Shown: one piece after another, positions 10,201 through 21,200 of the stretch
Numbering within the stretch: position 1 is the first letter of the stretch
Layout: each line of letters starts with the position of its first letter
Assembly: GCA_033557465.1 (NCBI GenBank)
Contig: CM066033.1
Coordinates: forward strand, 233,246,109 to 233,310,108
DNA length: 64,000 nt
Source of the DNA: Ichthyophis bannanicus
Taxonomy: Eukaryota > Chordata > Amphibia > Gymnophiona > Ichthyophiidae
Direction: 5' to 3'
Position numbers and translations under genes: made by a program
The notes under the pieces: model-generated
What the model was told of the DNA's origin: nothing
Database searches by the model: none
Seen by the model: only the letters and a program-made list of their open reading frames with translations

Positions 10201-11207
10201 ACTGATATTAACTCTCTTTTCAAAATGTGGGTCAGCTCTCCCAGAAAGCAGTAACATATTGATCTGGAAGTTAATAAAAAGATTTTGAATCTGGAAGAAA
10301 AATGTAGGAAATCTGATGAAGTTCTGAAGTCTATGGTTAGGGAGAAGGTTATGATACATAGGAAGTTTGAGCAATTTGAAAACCAGATGAGGCACTTGAA
10401 CCTTTGGATATTGAATTTTCCTAAATTATCATCTATGTCACCTAATGAGCTTTTTAGGAAATATTTGATGGATATATTAAAAATTCCTGAAGCATCTGTT
10501 CCACCTTTGAATAGAATATATTATGTACCTTTAGAGAAAGTACAGTTGGATAAGAGAGCAACAAGACTTGGATGTTACGGCTATAACTGAGACATCAGAT
10601 CAAGAGTGCTTTTAGTGTCCTTTGTCTTTGAGCAGAATTTGAGCCTTGTCTTGTGACTATTTTAAGAAGATCTTGCAGCCTTTTCTGGGCTATCCGATAA
10701 GGATTTTTCCAGATGTTCGGGCAATTCAAGAGAAAAGGAATTTTTTTTTTTTGCTATGAGACAAGAGACATTAGCTTTTAGGCGCTGCCTTTATTCTCAG
10801 ATATCCCTGCAAATGCATTGACAAGTTTCTTAATTTTAAATATGTTTTCCTCTTGCGTGAGCATTTGATGGCTTTCTTGAATGTTAAGAAGCTGGCTATC
10901 CCAGCCTCCTCTCTCTCTTCATTTGGCATTATTGCATTTATCATGATGTCTAAAGCCAGGCTTTCTGCTTTTTCTTTTTTAGCCTGTGATTATTCCACCT
11001 TATTTCTATCATTCCCCTCCCTTTATGGTGGGCAATTGGAAAATTATGGTGGCGATTATGTTTCCTTTGATCTTTCCTTTTTACCTTCTTTCACATTATT
11101 TTCATGTTTTCTTAATCAAATGGATACTTGTAAAATTTGTTTTGATACCTTATTTTTTATAGTTTTTTTAAAATTTATAAATCAACACTGCCCCCCCCCC
11201 CCCCCCC
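10200..11207 (+). mobile_element. L1-type LINE with ORF1 only (no ORF2)
   Basis: The open part of ORF1 (10285-10590) has a coiled-coil-like start (LEEKCRKSDEVLKSMVREK) and an RRM-like segment with LNLWILNFPKLSSMSPNELF, as in L1/Tx1 ORF1p. The C-terminal domain is read across stops at about 10655-10800 (FLGYPIRIFPDVRAI...FRRCLYSQIS). A roughly 340-bp 3' UTR follows directly, ending in AT-rich 'aaaatttataaatcaac' and a C17 run. No endonuclease or RT is present. The 3' UTR resembles the one at 63505-63845, where the same ORF1-then-UTR order occurs. Degenerate copy. Confidence 0.65.
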
Positions 11208-11819
11208 GTATTTAAATTATTTCTGAAGTTTTCAGGAAAACTAAAGGGACTTTTGTCTCAGTCACTCAGAGAACAAGAAAGCTGTTATGGATTCTTGTCC
11301 TAAAAGTAGTTGAATGGTAAAAGCCAATCTTTTAAATTTTGTAGGACGTTTTAGGCTGTTGTGGACTTGCTGGCTTGTCTCTTATGCTGATGCCTAAGCT
11401 GTGAGGGTACAGTATCTGGAAGTGGGAGATGGCTGAATAAACGCTTGAGACTGAAATCTGCTGAAACTTCTGTGAAAGTCTGAAGAGTTTGTGGTCCTTG
11501 GAGAAGTGCTGCCTGCTTAGAGGTTGAAGGCAGGCTTGAATTAGTCTAATTTGCTTTCAGAGCCTCTTGTCAAAGTTGGGCAGAAGAGGTTTATTTCTTA
11601 ATTTGCTCAGATGAATGTATTTCACTGGAGAACCCCTGCTGCATCTCTATTCCTGTCACTGAGTGTGAGAGTTGCAGCATCTTATTTTGAGATTTCTTTT
11701 TAGGAAAAAGAATTGTAGGTGGACAAATTAGGACAACTAAGTTATACATTCTTTTAACCTTAGCTAGCTTCTAAAAAAAAAAGAATTCCTTGAGTCAAAT
11801 GGAAGGGTCCTTATATCTG
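11208..11819. other. Unassigned, no gene seen
   Basis: Mixed-composition sequence with no conserved protein, RNA or repeat ends that I can recognise. It probably belongs to the intron of the gene whose candidate exon lies at 12883-12943. Confidence 0.3.
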
Positions 11820-12215
11820 ACAGAGTCAGAGCCAGTAGTACCCATTAGGCGATCTAGGTGGTCACCTAGAACAGCAACATCTCGATCGCGGCCCATTGTT
11901 GCAGCTGCTGCCATATTCTCCGGGACCTGCAGCAGCAGCAATAATGTTAAAAGAGCAATGTAGCGCTTACCCAAAGCCTCTGACGCTGCGTGCTTTTGGT
12001 GCTCTGTTTTGGTCAGCTGCTTTTCCTCCCATGCTAACAGGAAGTATGTCGGAGGGGATGGAAGCAGCTGGTCAAAGCATGGCACAAGCAGCACGCAGTG
12101 TCAGAGAAACTGGGTAAGTGCTATGTTGCTCTCTTAATGATATTGCTGCTGCCACGGCAGGTACCAGAGGGGCGGCAGCAGTGGTGTGAGCAAGACTGAG
12201 GGGGGGAGCAGCAGA
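11820..12215. repeat. Palindromic repeat with CAG/CTG-rich arms
   Basis: Left arm 11925-12025 and right arm 12045-12165 are imperfect reverse complements: agagcaatgtagcgcttaccc against gggtaagtgctatgttgctct, and caaagcctctgacgctgcgtgc against gcacgcagtgtcagagaaactg. The left flank contains 'ggcgatctaggtggtcacctag', which recurs near 21.34 kb and 27.52 kb, so this is one copy of a dispersed family. It is probably a non-autonomous DNA transposon. ORFs in it are incidental. Confidence 0.5.
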
Positions 12216-12479
12216 AATGAGGGCAGAGATTAGTCTTTCATATTTATTTTTAAGACAGGATAGTAGGTTATTTTGTTGGCTGACCAGATGTTCCAAGCGC
12301 CTGAGAAGGATAGCGTATGGAAGAATGGCGAGGAAGAACACTGGGAGTCCAGGGCTCCAATGCAAGAGAGCTCTTGGAAGAAAGGTGCCTCATTCACTGG
12401 TGCACCTGAAAAGACACACGTTCAACGTCACATATTTAGCTCAAATACATTTTAAGATGTAAAAAGAAATAGAAAAAAA

Positions 12480-12840
12480 CTATGGGATCGATATTCAATG
12501 ACAATGGCCAGCGCTTGTAAAGCAGTTGGTCATCATTGTTTCAAATTAGACTTGGCTATTCAATGCTGGAATCGTATCTGACCACCGGCATTGAATATCC
12601 GGTTTGCATGGTTAGCATTTTAGCTAACTGGGTAGCAATATCTCCACTGACCAGTTAACTCGATAGTCGCCCCCGGAACATCCTGATACCACACAATTAG
12701 CATTTGGGCATACAACAGCTTTAGAAGAGGGCATGCAGAGGCACACAATAGCTACGTGTCGCTGAATATCCACTCACCAGGATTAACGCAGTTGGCGGGT
12801 CTGCTAACCCCATTCATCCTTTTTGAATATGCCCTCCAAT
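12480..12840. repeat. Non-autonomous DNA transposon with 'gatattcaa...ttgaatat' ends
   Basis: The left end gggatcgatattcaatg and the right end tttttgaatatgccctcc are inverted relatives. Internal motifs repeat in both orientations (ttcaatgctgg / cattgaatatcc; gttagcattttagctaac). No coding potential. The class (hAT or Harbinger) is not settled because no clear target duplication is visible. Confidence 0.5.
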
Positions 12841-12882
12841 AGCTACTAGATAAAAGCCTTATAGAGGAAAGAGAATACTTAC

Positions 12883-12943
12883 CTGTGATTTTCCTTTAAA
12901 GAGGGACAAATTCCAATCTAACTCGTACTTAATATCGTCCAAG
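12883..12943 (-). CDS. Candidate host-gene exon, 61 nt
   Basis: On the minus strand a consensus acceptor (tctgcttttcag) precedes 61 nt that end in CACAG and are followed by the consensus donor gtaagtatt. One frame is open through the exon and encodes LDDIKYELDWNLSLFKGKSQ with phase 1 at its start; the other two frames contain stops. The surrounding 0.7 kb is not recognisable as repeat. The exon is typical of a small internal vertebrate exon, and its length (not divisible by 3) means that skipping it would shift frame. I do not recognise the protein. If real, this window is mostly intron of a minus-strand gene. Confidence 0.5.
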
Positions 12944-13629
12944 CTGAAAAGCAGATTCTCACATTAATAACACCTGCAAAAAAGAAAAATCTTCAGAAAG
13001 GAATTGGTTCTCATAGTAAACCCGTTGTTCTTTACTGGGAAGTGTAAACTTTAGACACTTATCTGAAGTTCCTGAAGTCTGTACTACAATTCTGACAGGT
13101 CTTATAAAAACAAGAAAACTGAGCTTCATTTTTGCATAAGCATTTAATTAACTCTTGTGCAATAGTGTCTGAAGACACTCTTTTAAGTGTTTTTTTAATT
13201 AGCTATTTAAATTTACTGAGATGTTTTCAACATCAGCAAAATATTTTAAAATAAATAAGCTAAGTATTTAAATTTCATCCTTGTGGTGATTCTTAAATTC
13301 CACCATTTATGTTATACCATATTGATGTAATTAAATCCGATCATTTCTCACATTAGTTTATTTCCTGCTCCTATAGGTTGATTTTATGATCAGTTCTAGT
13401 GGGATGATTTGGGTTTTTTGTTTTTTTTCTGTGGGAACCAGTCCAGGGTAAAGTGCGATGACTACATTAGTGCTCAGATGAGGTAACTCTAGGACTGGAT
13501 TTCCCCTGTCTGGAGCCAGGGTTACTTTATGCAACTTCATAGATAAAGAGCTGCTGTGATGCAGAAGCATAATAAACAGCTCATTATTTATGAGTTTTTT
13601 GAAACCCAGCATGCAAAATCATGTTTGCA
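12944..13629. other. Probable intron, unique-looking sequence
   Basis: AT-rich sequence without recognisable repeat ends or ORFs. It carries the pyrimidine tract and branch-point region upstream of the candidate exon (minus strand). A second acceptor-like tttttgcag lies immediately upstream at about 12974, and could be used alternatively. Confidence 0.35.
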
Positions 13630-14640
13630 TGTCAGTTTTCACAAAAAGATAATTTACCAAATGTATCAAGGATTGCCTCAAGGATCAGCGCTCTCTGCCC
13701 TGCTGTTTAACTTATTCATCCAGCTCATGTGTCACATCCTCCAAAAGTATAGGATAAGGTATCACATTTATGCTGATATTCTTATATACCCCATTCACTC
13801 CAAGGAATCCAGACTTGTCTTAACGAAATGACACATTGGTTACACGACCAATCTCTTACATTAACTTACAGCAAAACCGAAGCACTAGTCATTAACGGAG
13901 ACTCCACCTACACACCACCAGAAAGATCACAATCAACAATCACGATATCCCAATCAGGTCTGAGGTCAAATACCTTGGTGTGACGCTAGATCAGAGACTG
14001 AACTTCCAAACCCATATTAAGAAAGCAACTGCAGAAACATACCAAAGAATAAAGATCCTTCACAACGTCCGCCCGTTATTGGACCATAGTCTATTCCGCA
14101 CCTATTGCCAAGTGATCATCACCCTCCATTTGGACTATTGTAATTCTATACTTCAAGGCCTACCAAAATGTACACTCCTTCCCTCAGAAATTGCCCAAAA
14201 CTCTGCAGCTCGCATTATCTCATGGACACCTAAACAAGAGCATATCACTTGAAAGAGCTACACTGGCTACCCATCCAAGCATGCATAAAATACAAATCAA
14301 TCATGAACACATTTAAGAGCATACACAACATAACTGCTGGCTGCTTATCACTCATACACACAGCCTCAGACAGCAGACCAAGAAGAGTCCAAAACACAAA
14401 CCTACTTAAAATTTCCAAGCATAAAACATCTAGTATGCAAGAAATATGCCAACGCACATCTTCATTTATGGTCCAACCTTATGGAATTCCCTTCCAAGCA
14501 ACATGAGAGCAATGAAGGACTTAAAACACACATTTTCCAAGAATTTTATGGGACAGACACTTAACATTTTACCACACAGCCAAATGATCCCTACTTATAC
14601 TCAGAACTCGACCTCCTGTTGATTCCCACTATAAATAAGT
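13630..14640 (+). pseudogene. Jockey-superfamily LINE ORF2 (RT palm to C-terminus), broken
   Basis: The RT block is IYQMYQGLPQGSALSALLFN followed by YRIRYHIYADILIY (YADD box damaged to YADI). After a frameshifted stretch, 13980-14252 reads MTLDQRLNFQTHIKKA...LDYCNSILQGLPKCTL...NSAARIISWT, and 14249-14506 reads ELHWLPIQACIKYKSIM, the family's conserved C-terminal segment. The copy is 5'-truncated. At 14640 it is cut by an opposite-strand LINE (14641-17150); its own 3' UTR and tail resume at 17151-17278. Confidence 0.75.
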
Positions 14641-17150
14641 TCAACTGTATTTGGTTTGTTTATGTTTGTTTATTTAATTTGATATACCACCCTTCGTTAC
14701 ACCAGAGCAGTTTACATAGTACAAAATCAAGCTGGGATGGGCACAAACCCCATAGCGAGAAAAGAACTACATAGTTGGGACAGGAAAGAGGAAAATAGAA
14801 GGAAGTGGGTTAAAGTATAGAGCGTGGGGAAGACAAAGACAGAGGTAGACATAGATAAACATAGATATACCTGGTCAACTGGGTACAGCCAGAAGGTTGT
14901 ATGCAGAGGCAAAGAGATGGGTTTTGAGTAATGACCGAAAGGTAATATAATTCTCTTCCAGATGAAGCGGGGTGGGTAAAGAATTCCAAAGAGCTGGACT
15001 GTAGAAGAAAAAGGCAGAGTGGCAGGTAGATTGTAGATGTGCATGAGACGGTGGGGAAAGATGGAGTCAATTGATATGAAGAGAGTGGAGACTATGTGTG
15101 GGGGTGGTAGAGGTGTATGTGTGTAAAGGGTACTGTGAACTAGGGTTAGTATCTTGAATTTGATGCGGTAATCGACTGGGAGCCAGTGTAGTTGAAGCAG
15201 TAAAGGGGTAACATGGTCATAGTGGGAGGAGTGAGAGATGACTCTAGTTGCGGTATTTTGAATGAGTTGTAGCCGACGAAGTTGGACTTTAGTAATACCG
15301 TCAAAAACGGAGTTACAATAGTCTAGTCATGATAAAACTGTAGATAATGTGAGGGTGGTCAGGGCTGAGGGGGACAGAAAAGGACGGATAGATTGAATTA
15401 GCTGGAGAAAGAAATAAGATATCTTAGCTAGGTGCGATATGTGGTCTTTGAAGGTGAGGTTTGAGTCGAGGAGAACACCAAGGTATTTGAAGGAGGAGAC
15501 AGTAGGAATTGCAGAGTGGTTAAGGGTTGGGGCAAGAGAGGGGCAGGGGCTTCCAAATGTGAACCAGATGGCTGAGGTTTTGGTGAAGTTGAGGTGGAGA
15601 CAGTTTGAAGATAGCCAATTGGAGACGAAAGTAAGACATGAGTTCAAAGGTGTGAGATCTGGGTGAAGCGGATTAGTGTGGTGAATGATAATTATGTCAT
15701 CCACATAGAAAAAAGCAGATAGACCGGTCTGCTGGATACGAAGGGCCAGTGGTGTAAGGAAAAGATTAAACAATAAGGGGGCCAGAACAGAGCCTTGAGG
15801 GATACCACAGGGAAGGGGGAAGGCATTTGAAAGAGGGTGTGGGTCCATAGAGGAGGCTATGGAGAAGGAACGGGAAGAAAGGAAACCAGTGAAGGACAGT
15901 ACCACGGAGGCCTGCATCCCGTAGTCATGAGAGGAGAAGGGAGTGATCCACGAGGTCAAAAGCAGAGGAAAGATCAAGGGAGACCACCACTGAGATATCA
16001 CCCCGGTCGTGTGAAGTATGGAGTCATTGAGGAGAGCAGTCAGAGTTGTTTCCATGCTGTGTCCCTGATGGAATCCGGATTGTCGGGGATGGAGGTAATT
16101 AACGGAGTAAAGATGTTGTGAGAGCTGATCAAAGACAAATTTTTCCAGAATTTTTGAAAGAAAGGGGATGTTGGAAATTGGGCGATAGTAAGCAGGGACC
16201 AAAGGATTGAGGAGAGGTTTTTTAAGGATGGGGTGTACAAGGGCGTACTTCCAGGGGGAAGGAAAAATTCCACTTGATAGACTGGAATTGATTAAGGTGC
16301 AGATGTGGGGGACTAGGGCTAGTGAGGGCTCCAAAAGCCAATTGGTGGGGACAGGTAGTCTTACGAGCAGAGGAGAGGGAGGGAACTAATTCAGAGATGG
16401 TAATGGGATAGAAAGTAGACCATTTGTGGGAAAGAGAGGGAGGAGAGGGAGAGGGAGGGAAAAGGGGAAGTGTGTGCCTGTGCCTTTGGCTCTTGATTTG
16501 GCTGTTCTTATTCTTATTCTTTTCTTGCTTTGTCTTTTTTTAGATTGTAAACTCTTTTGAGCAAGGACTGTCTCTTGTATGTTTTCATTGTGCAGCACTG
16601 CGTGTGCCTGGTAGTGCTTTATAAATGCTTAGTAGTAGTAGTAGAGGTGGGGAAGACAGAGGGGGTGGGCAGGAGGGAAGACTAGAACGGAGATCCTGGA
16701 TTTTGATAGTGAAGTGTAGGGCTAATTGAGTAGAGGAGGGCATGGGGGAGGGGGGAGGGGGAGCAGGGGAGGGAACAGAGTGGATGGAAGTGAGTGAACG
16801 GAGGATAGAGAAAAGCTGTCGGGATGGGTTAGCGGTGGTAGTAATGGAGTTGGAGAAAAAGGAAAGCTTGGTTTGATGGATGGAGGAGCGGTAGTGTTGG
16901 TGAAGTTCACGGAATTGAGTAAGGGCAAGTGGTGAGGGGTGCTTCCGCCAGATACGCTCTGATCTGCGGAGCTGGGCGTACAGGAGGCGGAGACCCGCAT
17001 GGAACCATGGGTGGTGGGCAGATGGTTGTTTCGGACGGATGGGCTAAAAAGGGTCTGTCGAGCTGCTGAGAGCGTAGAATTGAAGACAGAGACCTGGGAA
17101 CTAGGGGAGAGAGCAGGGAAATCAAAAGGGAGGAGCTGGATAGGTATATT
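14641..17150 (-). pseudogene. Jockey-superfamily LINE, minus strand, with long RT frame
   Basis: The 335-codon open frame at 15327-16334 covers the RT: VHPILKKP, YYRPISNIPFLSKILEKFV, QSGFHQGHSMETTLTALL, GIPQGSVLAPLLFNLFL and FFYVDDIIII (YVDD catalytic box), then SSFKYLGVLLDSNLTF. The linker between endonuclease and RT reads upstream at 16653-17130 (HHTPWFHAGLRLLYAQLRRSERIWR, across frames) and is split by an L2 tail at 16467-16645. The 3' UTR runs down to the 'gggtggtatatcaaattaaataaac' tail at 14645-14690. A frameshift near 16380 breaks the frame. The D-to-other change in the RT-A block region (ILHTTGVISQWW... is out of frame) adds further damage. Confidence 0.75.
16467..16645 (+). mobile_element. 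L2 3' end nested inside the minus-strand LINE
   Basis: Contains the L2 tail seen at 1-211: 'agattgtaaactcttttgagcaaggactgtctc', 'tgtgcagcactgcgtgtgcctggtagtgctttataaatgcttagtag' in pieces, and a short (TAG)n. It is placed within a coding stretch of the minus-strand LINE, so it inserted later. Only the 3' UTR is present (strong 5' truncation). Confidence 0.7.
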
Positions 17151-17278
17151 TAACCACTGTTAAGTATCCTTACACTTATTCCTCTATTTGTTCTATGTAA
17201 CTTAAGTTCAGTTGTGTTCAAAGTAAACTGCCTTGATATCCTTGAAAGGCGGTATAAAAGAAATACTAAATAAATAAT
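17151..17278 (+). mobile_element. 3' tail of the split plus-strand LINE
   Basis: Ends with 'gccttgatatccttgaaagg' followed by cggtataaaagaaatactaaataaataat, the family terminus. Its position just beyond the minus-strand LINE and its plus orientation identify it as the continuation of 13630-14640. Confidence 0.65.
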
Positions 17279-17559
17279 TGCCGTGCACCTCAAGAGAGTT
17301 ATCTTTTTTTTCCAATATTTTCCATACAAAGGTTTGCTGGGGAGCTCATTTGTACCTGTAGCAAATCTTCACTAAAATGGACATGCCAATCCTCTGAATC
17401 AGTCTTGGTACTAAAACCAATGTAAAAACTGAATTGGCTGAGTCGAGAGCTTTGGTTATCTCCTAAATGTTTTTTCAACTGAGACGTAATGTGCTTCTAA
17501 ATATTGCAATATAGCAGTTACTGTACTGTAAATCTTTTCTGGAGCTCCAATGTTTTAGG

Positions 17560-17935
17560 ACCATTTAGTAAGCTTTGGTTTTAAGCCACCTTGGTTATTG
17601 CAATGCGCTGTTTAGTAGTTTACCAAAGAAAAATCTAGCATACTTAGAAATGGACTGAGAATCTAGTAGCCAAATTGGTTACTTGCAAGGGGCTAAGGGA
17701 TCGGGTCACTCCCCTGTTGAGAGCATTTCACTGACTCCCATTAAACAGTAGAATTCAGTTCAAACTGTTGTGCTTAGAATTTCAAGCTATGAAAGGGATA
17801 GGACCCGAATATTTGAAGAAGTTAAAAATACATTCCTGCGTAGGCATTACACTCACAGCAACAAGGACGTTCATGATTACAACAAATCATGATGTTCCTT
17901 TAAGGGAGCGGTTTACAGTATTTGGAACAAGCTGC
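17560..17935 (+). pseudogene. Old Jockey-type LINE C-terminal relic
   Basis: The frame at 17768-17930 reads FKLLCLEFQAMKGIGPEYL after an upstream, broken HWLPLN... (acttccattaaacagtagaattcagttc). This is the conserved segment following the RT thumb in these LINEs. It ends abruptly at the 5S-like sequence. The interval 17279-17559 upstream shows nothing recognisable. Confidence 0.5.
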
Positions 17936-17949
17936 CACTGTAATTATTA

Positions 17950-18050
17950 TGGCCATGATCCTGCCTCATCTTGGAAACTAAGCAGAGTCAGGCCTGGTTA
18001 GGACTGGGATAGGAGACCACCTTGGAATACTAGGTGTTGTAGTTTGCCAG
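17950..18050 (+). pseudogene. 5S rRNA-like sequence (pseudogene or 5S-derived SINE head)
   Basis: About 98 nt align with vertebrate 5S rRNA from near its start to its 3' end: ggccatgatcctgcctcatc, ttggaaactaagcagagtca (box A region), ggcctggttaggactggg and 'gagaccaccttggaatactaggtgttgtag'. Box C (GGATGGGAGACC in functional genes) is changed to ggataggagacc, and there are other substitutions, so transcription is unlikely. It sits between a LINE C-terminal relic and a CR1 tail. No T-run terminator in the right place. It could be a SINE3-type head. Confidence 0.75.
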
Positions 18051-18055
18051 GTCTT

Positions 18056-18232
18056 TCATAAGAACATAAGAACATAAGATATGCCATACTGGGTCAGACC
18101 AAGGTCCATCAAGCCCAGTATTCTGTTTCCAACAGTGGCCAATCTAGGTCATACGTACCTAGCAGTTTCCCCAAGGGACACAGGTTCCACAATGCTTGTA
18201 TTGGTTCAAGCATTGATATCCTGGGTCCCTTC
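18056..18232 (-). repeat. CR1-B 3' UTR and octamer tail
   Basis: On the minus strand the 3' UTR ends with (TTCTTATG)n, visible here as cataagaacataagaacataag, the short tandem octamer that terminates CR1 elements. The conserved 'gatacTGGGcttGATgGACC' type segment is present on the minus strand. It belongs to the ORF2 at 18233-21352. Confidence 0.85.
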
Positions 18233-21200
18233 TTAATAATGGTTTATGGACCTTTCCTCCAGGAACTTGTCCAAACCTTTTTTAAACCCAGCTACACTAA
18301 CAGCCTTTACTACATCCTCCGGTAACAAATTCCAGAGTTTGATTACACGTTGAGTGAAAAAATATTTTCTTTTATTAGTCTTAAATAGTTTACCCTGTAG
18401 CTTCATTGCATGTCCCCTAGTCTTTCTATATTCTGATAAGGTAAACAATCGATCTACGTTTACCCGTTCCACTCCGTTCATTAATTTATAGACTTCTATC
18501 ATATCTCCCCTCAGCCGTCTCTTTTCCAGGTTAAAGAGCCCCAACCTTTTTAGCCTTTCTTCATAGGAGTAGCCTTCCATCCCCTTTACCATTTTGGTGG
18601 CTCTTCTCTGAACCTTTTCTAAAATTGCTATATCCTTTTTAAGATATGGCGACCAGAATTGCACACAATATTCAAGGTGCGGTCTCACCATGGAACGATA
18701 TAGAGGCATTATAATATCTTTTGTTTTATTTTCCATTCCTTTCCTTATCATACCTAGCATTCTATTTGCTCTCTTGGCCGCCGCTGCACACTGGGCCGAG
18801 GGTTTTAACACGGTATCCACAAGGACGCCTAAATCTTTTTCTTGGGTGGTGGTTCCTAATGTGGAACCTTGCATCGTGTAACCATAGTTTGGGTTGTTCT
18901 TCCCTAGGTGCATAACCTTGCACTTCTCCACATTAAATTTCATCTGCCATTTTGATGCCCAGTCTTCCAATTTATCAAGATCCTCTTGCAATTTTCCACA
19001 ATCCTCCTGGGTTTTAACAACTTTAAATAGTTTTGTGTCATCAGCAAATTTGATAACCTCACTCGTTATTCCACTTTCCAGGTCATTTATGAATATGTCA
19101 AAAAGCAGCGGACCCAGCACAGATCCCTGGGGTACACCACTATTCACCTTTCTCCATTGGGAAAATTGGCCATTTAGCCCTACCCTCTGCTTTCTATCTT
19201 TTAACCAGTTCCTGATCCACAGTAGTACACTGCCTCCTATCCCATGACTCTTTAGTTTTGCCAAAAGTCTCTCATGAGGGACCTTGTCAAAGGCTTTCTG
19301 AAAGTCCAGATACACAATATCAACCGACTCACCTTTGTCCACCTGTTTATTCACTCCTTCAAAAAAACATAACAGATTAGTAAGACAAGATCTTCCTTGT
19401 CTAAAGCCATGTTGGCTGTCTCCCATTAGGTCATGACTATCTATATGCTGAGTAATTTTATTCTTTATGATGGTTTCTACCATTTTTCCCGGTACTGATG
19501 TCAGGCTCACCGGTCTGTAGTTTCCCGGATCACCCCTCGAACCCTTTTTAAAAATTGGTGTTACATTGGCGATCCTCCAATCCTCAGGTATTAGAGATGA
19601 TTTTAATGATAGTTCACAGATTACTGATAGCAGGTCTGCAATCTCAAATTTCAGTTCTTTCAACACCCTTGGATGTATACCATCCGGCCCAGGTGATTTG
19701 CTACTCTTCAGTTTATCTAATAGTTGTAAGACATCTTCCCGATGTATCGATATTTCCTTCAATTCTTCCACACCTTTAAATACCACTTCAGTCGTGGGTA
19801 ACATCCCTACATCTTCCTCAGTAAAGACCGAAGCAAAGAATTCATTCAGTCTCTCCGCTATCGCCTTGTCGCCTCTTAGTGCTCCTTTAACCCCTTTATC
19901 ATCTAATGGACCAACTGACTCTCTCACGGGTTTTTTGCTACGAATGTACTTGAAAAGGTCTTTATTTCGCGTTTTTGCTTCCGCAGCAAGCTTCTTCTCA
20001 AATTCTCTCTTTGCCTGCCTTATCAATGCCTTGCATTTGACTTGCCAGTGCTTGTGCTGTTTCCAGGTTTCATCATTTGGCTCTTTTTTCCATTTCTTGA
20101 AAGATGCTTTTTTGGCAACAACAGCCTCTCTGACCTCAGCTTTAAACCATGCTGGCAATTTTTTGGACTTCCTTCCACTTTTCTTAAAGCGTGGAATACA
20201 GCTGGTCTGGGCTTCCAAGATAGTATTTTTCAACAACACCCAAGCTTGATGTACGTCTTTAACCTTTGCAACTGCTCCTTTTAGTTTTTTCTTAACTGTT
20301 TTCCTCATTCTATCATAGTCTCCCTTTCGAAAGTTAAAGGGTAGTACTGTGGATTTCCTTACTATCCCTCCTCCACTAATTAAATCAAAGGCGATCATGC
20401 TATGATCACTATTGCCAAGTGGCCCCAACACCCTTATCTCTTGCACTACATCTGGTGTTCCACTAAGGACTAGGTCTAATATTGCTTCCCCTCTGGTCGG
20501 TTCATGAACCAGCTGCTCCAAGAAGCAGTCATTTATTTCATCTAGGAACTTTATCTCCCTAGCATGTCCTGTTGTGACACTGACCCAGTCGATGCCGGGG
20601 TAATTGAAATCACCCATTATTATTACTGCACTGTAACTTTTGCTAGCTTCCTTGATTTCTTTGAGCATTTCATCATCCATTTGTTCATTCTGGCCAGGCG
20701 GACGATAGTACACCCCCACTGCCATCGCCTTCCCCTTTTTACATGGAATTTCAATCCATAGAGATTCTACAGCAAATTTTGTTTCTTGCAAAACTTTAAT
20801 CCTTTCTGACTCAATGCCCTCTCTAACATAGAGCGCAACCCCTCCACCAATTTGATCAGCTCTATCATTTCGATATAGTTTGTACCCAGGTATCACAGTG
20901 TCCCACTGGTTGTCCTCCTTCCACCATGTCTCTGATATTCCAATCATATCTAACCTCTCGTTTAGTGCTATATATTCTAACTCTCCCATCTTGTTTTGTA
21001 GACTTCTAGCATTTGCATACAAGCATTTTAGAGACTGTATTTTATTCATATTAATTTGGCTATTGGTAGACATGGGTAATTTGGGATCTTTAAGTTCTGT
21101 CTGCTCCATACTCGAGGGCATTTGGGCTACTTTACTCTTTTTTGGAACCTCTCTGCTTTTTGTAGTATCCTTTTGTAGTATCCTTTCTTCCATGCAGTAA

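Noticed and set aside
17950..18050. Functional 5S rRNA gene
   Set aside because: Several substitutions in the internal promoter and no proper terminator; single copy among retroelements.
19566..20249. 227-codon plus-strand frame
   Set aside because: It is the antisense of the CR1 ORF2 at 18233-21352 and has no family resemblance of its own.
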